Shown piece by piece: positions 33,008 to 39,415 of a stretch of DNA of 39,415 nt (the first letter of the stretch is position 1; every line of letters begins with the position of its first letter). This DNA is from Thiobacillus sp. 65-1402 (GTDB lineage: Bacteria; Pseudomonadota; Gammaproteobacteria; Burkholderiales; Thiobacillaceae). The translations under genes were made by a program, and so were the position numbers. The notes beneath the pieces were generated by a model. That model did not search any database. It saw only the letters and a program-made list of their open reading frames with translations, and was not told where the DNA came from. Location of the stretch: the NCBI RefSeq assembly GCF_001897685.1, contig NZ_MKUG01000203.1:5317-44731 (forward strand), written 5' to 3'.

Positions 33008-36000
33008 ATGCCGGACGCTCGCTGCGCGCCCAGGGAAATCCGCCGACCGCTCCTTATGCACACGCCCGAAGCCTTTGACCTCCATCCACAGCCGATGTGG
33101 ATTTACGACCTGGAAACCCTGCAGTTTCTGGCGGTGAACGATGCAGCGACGGCGTATTACGGCTATTCCCGCGCCGATTTTCTGGACCTGACAACCCGCG
33201 ACATCGGCCCGGCCGAAGCTTCCCGCGCACGGCCTGAACCGGCCCGGCCTGCCGCCACCCGGCAGCAGGCCGGACAGACACCGCCGCTGCATCTCATCTC
33301 GCAGCCGTTGACGTTTCAGGGCCGCTCCGCCGAGATGGTGCTCGCGCTTGACGCCGGCGCGCAGGAGCGCGCCGCGATGCTCGCGGATTTCCGTGAAATC
33401 CTGCTGAAGATCGCCGGGCAGAGCGCCGGCGGACCCGGCGAACGCAATCAAGCCCGGCGGCAGTCCGAGCTGCTGGAAGCCGGCATTGCGCACCTGAACG
33501 ATGTCGTTCTGATTGCCGAGGCCGGCCCCATCGACGATCCGGGCCTGCGCATCGCGTTCGTCAACGAGGCGTTTGAACGCCTCACCGGTTATCGGCGCGA
33601 GGACGTGCTGGGGAAATCGCCGCGTTTCCTGCAGGGTCCGCTGACCGACCCCGCCGAACTGGAGCGCATCCGCCAGGCGCTGGGGAAATGGCTGCCGCTG
33701 CGCAGCGAACTCGTCAACTACGCCAAAAGCGGCGAAGCCATCTGGATCGAGTTCGACATCGCCCCGGTTGCCGACGCCGCCGGCCGCTACACCCACTGGG
33801 TGGCGGCGGGGCGCGACATCACCGAGCGCAAGCAGGCCCAGCAGGCGCTGCATAAAAGCGAGCAGCGCTTCAAGAGCGTCGCCCGCACCACCACCGACAC
33901 CATCTGGGATTGGGATCTGGTTTCCGATCGCATCTGGTGGAACGAAGGCATGCAAAGCGTGTTTGGCTACGCGCCCGCCGACCTGCCGGCGGACAGCCTC
34001 GCCTGGGCGCGCCGCATCCATCCGGATGACCATGAGCGCGTGGTGCAGGACATCCATCGGGCGATCGATTCGGGCGAGGCAAGCTGGTCTGCCGAATACC
34101 GCTTCCAGCATCGGGACGGCCGCTATGCCTATGTGCTGGATCGCGGCTCGGTGATTCGCGATCACAGCGGACGGGCGATCCGCATGATCGGCGGGATGGC
34201 CAATCTCACCACCCGCAAGGAAGCCGAACTGGAACTCGCCCGCCTCAACCGCGCGCTGCACGTACGCAGCGCCTGCAATGAAGCCCTGATTCGCGCCACC
34301 GATGAAAGCGAACTGCTGCACGAGATCTGCCGCATCGCCGTCGACGTGGGCGGCTATCGCATGGCCTGGGTGGGCTTTGCGCAAGCGGATGCCGCGCAAT
34401 CGGTGCGCCCCATGGCCCATGCCGGCGATGGCGAACGCTATCTGCACGGCATCCAGCTCAGCTGGTCCGCAGACAAGGCGACCGGGCGCGGCCCGGTGGG
34501 GCGGGCCTTGCGCAGCGGGGAGGTCGTGATCATCGAGGATCTGACGCGCGACCCCGGCTTCCAGCCGTGGCTCGATGCCGCATTGCGCCACGGCTATCGC
34601 AGCCTGGTGGTGCTGCCGCTGCACGATGCGCAGCGCACCTATGGAGTTTTCGCCCTGTTCGCGCCCGAAGTGGCCCGCATCGGCGCCGACGAAATGCGCC
34701 TGCTGCAGGAATTGACCGACGACCTCGCTTTCGGCATCGCCATGCTGCGCAGCCGCCGCGAGCAGGACCGGATTCAGGCCACCGTGATCAAGATTGCCGC
34801 CGGCGTCTCCGCCAGCACCGGCACGGCATTTTTCGAGGAGCTGGTGATCAACATGGCCGATGCGCTGGGGGCCACCGCCGGATTCATCGCCTGTTTCCAG
34901 CCCGGCACGCTGCATTCGGCATGCACCAAGGTGGCGGTCGTCGCTGGCCGGCTGATTCCCAACTTCGAATACAAGCTGGCCGGCACGCCCTGCGAAGCGC
35001 TGACGGATACCGTCAATCACGTCATTCCCTGCAGGCTGGATGAGCACTATCCCGACGCACCCTCGATCGGCCTGCTGGATGCGCAGGCCTATGTCGGGCA
35101 TCGCCTCGACGATTCGGCCGGCCAGCCGATCGGGCAGCTGTTCGTGCTGTACAGCCATCCCCTGCAGGACACGGCCTTCATCGCCTCGACGCTGCAGATC
35201 TTCGCCACCCGGGTGGCCTCGGAGCTCGAACGCCAGAGCGCCGATGCGCATATCCGCCAGCAGGCCTCGCTGCTGGACAAGGCACAGGATGCCATCATGG
35301 TGCGCAGCCTCGACGGCCTTGTCCGCTACTGGAACAAGGGCGCCGAACGCTTGTATGGCTGGACGCGCGACGAAGTCATCGGCCGCTCGATCGAACCCCT
35401 GTTGTACGACGACCCGGCGGTTTTTCGCGAAAACACCCGCAAGGTAGCGGAGCAGGGCGAATGGAGCGGCGAAATCGCCCAGCGGAAAAAGGGCGGTGAC
35501 GCGCTCATCGTCGAGGCGCATTGGACCCTGCTGCGCGACGAGAATCAGCTGCCCGACGCCATCCTGGCAATCAACACCAACATCACCGAACGCAAGGCCG
35601 CCGAGCACAAAATCCAGCACCTGGCGTTCTACGACCACCTGACCGGCCTGCCCAACCGCCAACTGCTACGCGACCGACTGCAGCATGCGCTGGCGGTCGA
35701 AGCGGGCCGCAAGACGGTGGGGGCGCTGCTGTTCATCGACGTCGACAACTTCAAGACCCTGAACGATACGCTGGGCCACGCCATCGGCGATCTGCTGCTG
35801 CAGCAGGTCGCCCAGCGCCTGCAGCACTGCCTGCGCCAGGGCGACACCCTGGCGCGCCTGGGCGGCGACGAGTTCGTGATCGTGCTGGAAAACCTGGCCG
35901 CCACACCGCACCAGGCGATGGCGCTTGCCACCCAGGTCGGCGAAAACATCCTGGCCGGCTTCAAGTCCCCCTTCCAGCTGGCCGGTTACGCGCACCACTG

Positions 36001-36925
36001 CACGTCAAGCATCGGCATCTCGCTCCTGAACGACCAGCCGGCCTCTCTCGACGAACTGCTGCAGCGCGCCGATCTCGCCATGTACCAGGCCAAGGCCCAC
36101 GGCCGCAATACCCTGCGTTTTTTTGACCCGGCCATGCAGGCGCTGGTCGCGGCCCGGGCCGAGCTGGAAGCCGATTTGCGCGACGCCCTGCAACGACAGG
36201 CGTTCGAACTGCATTATCAGGCGCAGGTCGACAGCCTGGGGCGCATCTGCGGCGCCGAAGCCCTGTTGCGCTGGCAGCATCCCGCGCGCGGCTGGATGCC
36301 CCCCGTATCCTTCATTCCCCTGGCCGAGGAAACCGGCCTGATCCTGCCGCTCGGGCTCTGGGTGCTGGAAACCGCCTGCGCGCAGCTGACGGCCTGGGCG
36401 GCCCTGCCCTACATGGCGGACCTCGGCGTAGCGGTGAATGTCAGCGCGCGGCAGTTCCGCCAGCCGGATTTCGTCGCCCAGGTACTGCAGGTGCTCGACC
36501 GCAGCGGCGCCGACCCGCGCCGGCTCAAACTCGAGCTGACCGAAAGCCTGCTGGTGGACAACATGGACGAAACCATCGTCAAGATGAGTGCGCTGAAGGC
36601 GCGCGGCATCGGCTTCGCGCTCGACGACTTCGGTACCGGCTATTCCTCGCTTGCCTACCTGAAGCGGCTGCCGCTGGACGAGATCAAGATCGACCAGTCG
36701 TTTGTGCGCGACGTGCTGACCGACCCCAACGATGCCTCCATCACGCGCAGCATCATCGCCCTGGGGCAGAGCCTGAATCTGGCCGTGGTGGCCGAGGGCG
36801 TGGAAACCGATGCGCAATACGCCTTCCTGGCCGAGCACCACTGCCATACCTACCAGGGCTACCTGTTCAGCAAGCCGCAGCCGGCGGCAATCTTCGAAGC
36901 CTGGGTGCTGAAACAGCGCTGCTGA
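33008..36925 (+). CDS. PAS/GAF sensor with GGDEF and EAL domains
   Basis: 1305 residues from ATG 33008 (1289 from ATG 33056, nearer the first PAS domain; neither has a ribosome-binding site). Order: PAS (about 20-110), PAS-PAC (about 150-275, with RDITERKQ), PAS (about 280-405), GAF (about 410-580), second GAF-like region (about 590-745), PAS-PAC (about 750-870), GGDEF (about 875-1040) and EAL (about 1055-1300). The cyclase site is GGDEF (952-956) with I-site RQGD (943-946). The phosphodiesterase site is intact: EAL (1084-1086), LTESLL and DDFGTGYSS near 1206. Both activities look possible. No membrane segment is seen. Confidence 0.92.
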   Translation: MPDARCAPREIRRPLLMHTPEAFDLHPQPMWIYDLETLQFLAVNDAATAYYGYSRADFLDLTTRDIGPAEASRARPEPARPAATRQQAGQTPPLHLISQPLTFQGRSAEMVLALDAGAQERAAMLADFREILLKIAGQSAGGPGERNQARRQSELLEAGIAHLNDVVLIAEAGPIDDPGLRIAFVNEAFERLTGYRREDVLGKSPRFLQGPLTDPAELERIRQALGKWLPLRSELVNYAKSGEAIWIEFDIAPVADAAGRYTHWVAAGRDITERKQAQQALHKSEQRFKSVARTTTDTIWDWDLVSDRIWWNEGMQSVFGYAPADLPADSLAWARRIHPDDHERVVQDIHRAIDSGEASWSAEYRFQHRDGRYAYVLDRGSVIRDHSGRAIRMIGGMANLTTRKEAELELARLNRALHVRSACNEALIRATDESELLHEICRIAVDVGGYRMAWVGFAQADAAQSVRPMAHAGDGERYLHGIQLSWSADKATGRGPVGRALRSGEVVIIEDLTRDPGFQPWLDAALRHGYRSLVVLPLHDAQRTYGVFALFAPEVARIGADEMRLLQELTDDLAFGIAMLRSRREQDRIQATVIKIAAGVSASTGTAFFEELVINMADALGATAGFIACFQPGTLHSACTKVAVVAGRLIPNFEYKLAGTPCEALTDTVNHVIPCRLDEHYPDAPSIGLLDAQAYVGHRLDDSAGQPIGQLFVLYSHPLQDTAFIASTLQIFATRVASELERQSADAHIRQQASLLDKAQDAIMVRSLDGLVRYWNKGAERLYGWTRDEVIGRSIEPLLYDDPAVFRENTRKVAEQGEWSGEIAQRKKGGDALIVEAHWTLLRDENQLPDAILAINTNITERKAAEHKIQHLAFYDHLTGLPNRQLLRDRLQHALAVEAGRKTVGALLFIDVDNFKTLNDTLGHAIGDLLLQQVAQRLQHCLRQGDTLARLGGDEFVIVLENLAATPHQAMALATQVGENILAGFKSPFQLAGYAHHCTSSIGISLLNDQPASLDELLQRADLAMYQAKAHGRNTLRFFDPAMQALVAARAELEADLRDALQRQAFELHYQAQVDSLGRICGAEALLRWQHPARGWMPPVSFIPLAEETGLILPLGLWVLETACAQLTAWAALPYMADLGVAVNVSARQFRQPDFVAQVLQVLDRSGADPRRLKLELTESLLVDNMDETIVKMSALKARGIGFALDDFGTGYSSLAYLKRLPLDEIKIDQSFVRDVLTDPNDASITRSIIALGQSLNLAVVAEGVETDAQYAFLAEHHCHTYQGYLFSKPQPAAIFEAWVLKQRC

Positions 36926-36961
36926 CGCGGCTTCCGGGCCGGTCCGGTGGAACGGAATGTC

Positions 36962-36967
36962 TATAAT
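36962..36967 (+). promoter_or_regulatory. -10 element of the metallo-hydrolase gene
   Basis: A perfect TATAAT, 30 bases before the chosen ATG 36992. The -35 region (about 36939-36944) is poor, so the promoter would be driven by its -10 element. Confidence 0.55.
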
Positions 36968-36991
36968 GCAGCTCACTGTCGGGAGCCTGCC

Positions 36992-37954
36992 ATGATCCTT
37001 CGCCTGTTCGCCCTGCTGTCGCTGATCCTGCTGCCTGCCGCTCACGCGGCGCAGCCCGCCGACATAACGGAGGCGACCGTGCCGATGAAAGCGGTGCGTC
37101 TGGGCGCTCACAGCTACTTCGTGCAGGGCCTGCCCGGCGCGGCGTCCAGCGAAAACCAGGGCTTCATGTCAAACGCCGGATTCGTCGTCACGCGCGACGG
37201 CGTGGTCGTGTTCGACGCGCTGGCATCGCCGCCGCTGGCCGAGAAACTCGTCGGCCTGATCCGCAAGGTCACCAAGCAGCCGATCAGGCGGGTGATCGTC
37301 AGCCACTACCACGCCGACCATTTCTACGGCCTGCAGGTATTCAAGGCGCTGGGCGCCGAAATCTGGGCGCACCGCGCCGCCGAAGGTGCCACCCGCAGCG
37401 AGGGCGCCGCCGCGCGCCTCGCCCAGCGCAAGGAAGTGCTGTTCCCGTGGGTGGACGAGCATACCCGGCTGCTGGAGGCCGACCGTTTCCTGGAAGGCGA
37501 CACCGATTTCGAGATGGGCGGGCTGCACTTCGCCCTGCGCCACGTCGGCCCGGCCCACTCCAGCGAGGACATGGCGATGCTGGTCCGGGAAGACCGCGTG
37601 CTGTACGCCGGCGACCTGGTGTTTCGCGGCCGCGTGCCGTTTGTCGGCGACGCCGACAGCCGCGCCTGGATCGCCGCGCTGGACAAACTCATCGCCCTGA
37701 AGCCCCGCGTCCTGATACCCGGCCACGGCGCGCCCTCGCGCGTCCCGCGCACCGACCTCGTCTTTACCCGCGACTATCTGCAGTTTTTGCGCGCCCGCAT
37801 GGGCCAGGCTGCACGCGATCTCGTTCCCTTCGATGAAGCCTACGAGCAAACCGACTGGTCGAAATACCGTTCCATGCCGGCTTTCAACGAAGCCAACCGC
37901 ACCAATGCCTACAACCAGTATTTGCGCCTGGAGCAGGAAGGCGCCGGGGAATAG
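36992..37954 (+). CDS. Exported MBL-fold metallo-hydrolase (SoxH-like)
   Basis: 320 residues. A signal peptide (1-20, ending AHAAQ) begins at ATG 36992, with CGGGAG 6 bases before it; the frame from 36947 would disrupt it. The metal-binding H-x-H-x-D-H is SHYHADH (His105, His107, Asp109, His110), followed by the GPAHSSED histidine, the LYAGDLVF aspartate and the IPGHGAP histidine, so a two-metal site looks complete. The group includes SoxH and the quinoprotein-relay zinc hydrolases; the substrate is unknown. It appears to be a single gene. Confidence 0.9.
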   Translation: MILRLFALLSLILLPAAHAAQPADITEATVPMKAVRLGAHSYFVQGLPGAASSENQGFMSNAGFVVTRDGVVVFDALASPPLAEKLVGLIRKVTKQPIRRVIVSHYHADHFYGLQVFKALGAEIWAHRAAEGATRSEGAAARLAQRKEVLFPWVDEHTRLLEADRFLEGDTDFEMGGLHFALRHVGPAHSSEDMAMLVREDRVLYAGDLVFRGRVPFVGDADSRAWIAALDKLIALKPRVLIPGHGAPSRVPRTDLVFTRDYLQFLRARMGQAARDLVPFDEAYEQTDWSKYRSMPAFNEANRTNAYNQYLRLEQEGAGE

Positions 37955-38082
37955 GCAACCCGCGTGCCCGGGCAAGCGCATGGATTTGCCGCGCCCGGGC
38001 TGCACCGCCCGTTGCGCAAACCGCTTCATAAAGCGGAATAATGGACGTTAATAAGGAAATTGACTAAACCTTATCGACCCGC

Positions 38083-39415
38083 ATGCTCTGCTCCCCGGAA
38101 GAACTCCTGCAAAAAAACCTGGCCTTGTCGAGCACATGGCAGCGCTACCGGGTGGCACCGAGCTTCGAGAGCTTCGTCGAGCTGGCGGTATCGATCAACA
38201 GCTTCACCGAGTTCCTGATCGACAAGGGCATCACGGCCCTGCACCACGCCAGCCATCAGCTGGAACAGGTGGCGCTGGCGCTGTTCCATGCGGACGTGGC
38301 GCATCCGCTGCCGCACGCCGCGCTGGACGACCTCAACGAACGCATCCTCGCGCTGGGCCGCATGACGCAGACCCATGCCACGGCCAGTGCCGGCCCGGAC
38401 GGACGGCTCCATGACCCGCAGCATGCCGCCGCCGAGACCATGCGGATGGGCCAGACCTGGCTGATCGGGCAGGATCCGGCGGAGTGGCAGGCGCTGCAGG
38501 CGCAGCTCGGCTATTTCGGCATGGCCGCGGAGTTCATCGGCTGGCAACAGCCCTTGCCGGACCAGACTGGCGGCGCCCCCCTGCTGCTGCTCGATCTGGG
38601 CAGCCTGCCCGAAGCCGAGTGGCACGACCGGATCCAGGCGCTGCGGCAACGGTTTGCGATGGGCCGGCTGATCTGCCTCGGGGTGCGTTCCGATTTCGAG
38701 CAGCTGCAACAGGCCCTGCGGAGCGGCTGCGATAGCTGCCTGATGGCAGGCACGCCCGCGCACGCCATCGTCGAGCACATCATGGAACTGAACGAGCGGC
38801 AGGAACAGGAAGCGTACCGCGTCCTGATCGTGGAGGACTCCAGGACAGCCAGCCACCTGATCCGGCGCACGCTGGCGGAAAACCAGATCGTCTCCGAGAT
38901 CGTCAACGATCCGCGCCAGACGCTGAACATGCTCAAGCAGTTCAATCCGGATCTGATCCTGATGGACATGTACATGCCGAACTGCACCGGCGTCGAAGTC
39001 GCACGCATCATTCGCCAGCACGACGAATTCCTCAGCACGCCCATCGTCTACCTGTCCGGCGAGACCAACGTCGCGCTGCAGGTCGACGCGATGCGGCTGG
39101 GCGGCGACCATTTCCTCACCAAGCCGTTCAACCCGGTGTTTCTCAACGCCATCGTCAAGAGCAAGATCGAGCGTTACCGCGCGCTGCGCCGCACCATGTA
39201 CCACGACAGCCTGACCGGCCTGCTCAACCACTCCAGCGGCAAGCACATGCTCGACATGCTGCTGTCGGGGGTGGCGCACGAAGGCGGCTTCCTGTCGGTG
39301 GTGATGATGGACATCGACCATTTCAAGCAGGTCAACGACACCTACGGCCATCCGGTCGGCGACCAGGTCATCCGCAGCCTGTCGTGGCTGCTCAAGCAGC
39401 GCCTGCGCAAGCACG
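38083..39415 (+). CDS. Receiver-GGDEF response regulator, cut at window edge
   Basis: 444 residues visible. An N-terminal helical region contains TALHHASHQLEQVALALF (about 51-69), which recalls an HPt phosphotransfer helix but is not certain. Next is a degenerate receiver-like region (about 165-240: LLLLDLGS, then SGCDSCLMAGTP without the Lys-Pro pair). A canonical receiver (about 245-360) has phospho-acceptor Asp295 (LILMDMYMP) and Lys347 (LTKPF). A GGDEF domain starts near 372 (YHDSLTGLLNHSSG, MMDIDHFKQVNDTYGH); its GGDEF motif is outside. The layout resembles PleD. No ribosome-binding site is seen at ATG 38083. Confidence 0.9.
   Translation, partial: MLCSPEELLQKNLALSSTWQRYRVAPSFESFVELAVSINSFTEFLIDKGITALHHASHQLEQVALALFHADVAHPLPHAALDDLNERILALGRMTQTHATASAGPDGRLHDPQHAAAETMRMGQTWLIGQDPAEWQALQAQLGYFGMAAEFIGWQQPLPDQTGGAPLLLLDLGSLPEAEWHDRIQALRQRFAMGRLICLGVRSDFEQLQQALRSGCDSCLMAGTPAHAIVEHIMELNERQEQEAYRVLIVEDSRTASHLIRRTLAENQIVSEIVNDPRQTLNMLKQFNPDLILMDMYMPNCTGVEVARIIRQHDEFLSTPIVYLSGETNVALQVDAMRLGGDHFLTKPFNPVFLNAIVKSKIERYRALRRTMYHDSLTGLLNHSSGKHMLDMLLSGVAHEGGFLSVVMMDIDHFKQVNDTYGHPVGDQVIRSLSWLLKQRLRKH

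Overview
The window looks like chromosome of a GC-rich, motile betaproteobacterium. Gene content (polyphosphate kinase, a flagellar M-ring gene, many c-di-GMP enzymes, three tandem DUF2173/roadblock-like genes, a SoxH-like metallo-hydrolase) would fit a Thiobacillus/Sulfuricella-type lineage; this placement is inference, since no rRNA gene or phylogenetic marker was analysed. I saw no tRNA, rRNA, CRISPR array, intact insertion sequence or prophage. Both edges cut a gene: fliF at the left, a receiver-GGDEF protein at the right.

Layout. (1) 1-7711, minus strand: CYTH-CHAD protein, then an OmpR-type regulator, a secreted LysM-FecR protein, a CHASE2 histidine kinase, sixA and the start of fliF. 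(2) 7775-11835, plus: ppk, divergent from the CYTH-CHAD gene, then htpG behind a near-consensus heat-shock promoter built into the hairpin after ppk. (3) 11985-14606: a type II toxin-antitoxin pair, an AT-rich orphan gene of foreign composition and a methyltransferase; the last two are bracketed by short inverted copies of a GGGTCAGA-type motif. (4) 14685-17099, minus: a large secreted protein with three repeats, a coiled coil and a six-cysteine tail. (5) 17331-24636, plus: single genes (pseudo-receiver, cold-shock/DUF1294 membrane protein, RlmA-like methyltransferase, TauD-like dioxygenase, cytochrome b561, another methyltransferase, FUSC transporter, membrane diguanylate cyclase). (6) 24649-25717, minus: three tandem DUF2173 genes. 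(7) A GST gene (plus), then cfa with a small downstream gene (minus). (8) 28661-32822, minus: overlapping GyrI-like, CobD/CbiB-like, SpmA-SpmB fusion and ppx genes. (9) 33008-39415, plus: a PAS/GAF/GGDEF/EAL protein, an exported metallo-hydrolase and a receiver-GGDEF protein.

Themes. Polyphosphate is covered by synthesis (ppk), a likely polyphosphate-associated CYTH-CHAD protein and breakdown (ppx). Second-messenger and phosphorelay signalling is dense: one complete two-component system with an envelope partner, SixA, three GGDEF proteins and a pseudo-receiver. Several genes lack a Shine-Dalgarno sequence and have a -10-like hexamer almost touching the start codon, suggesting leaderless transcripts. 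Nothing here is a proven new system. The best candidates for undescribed biology are the secreted triple-repeat protein, the AT-rich orphan gene, the DUF2173 triplet and the palindrome cluster before cfa.
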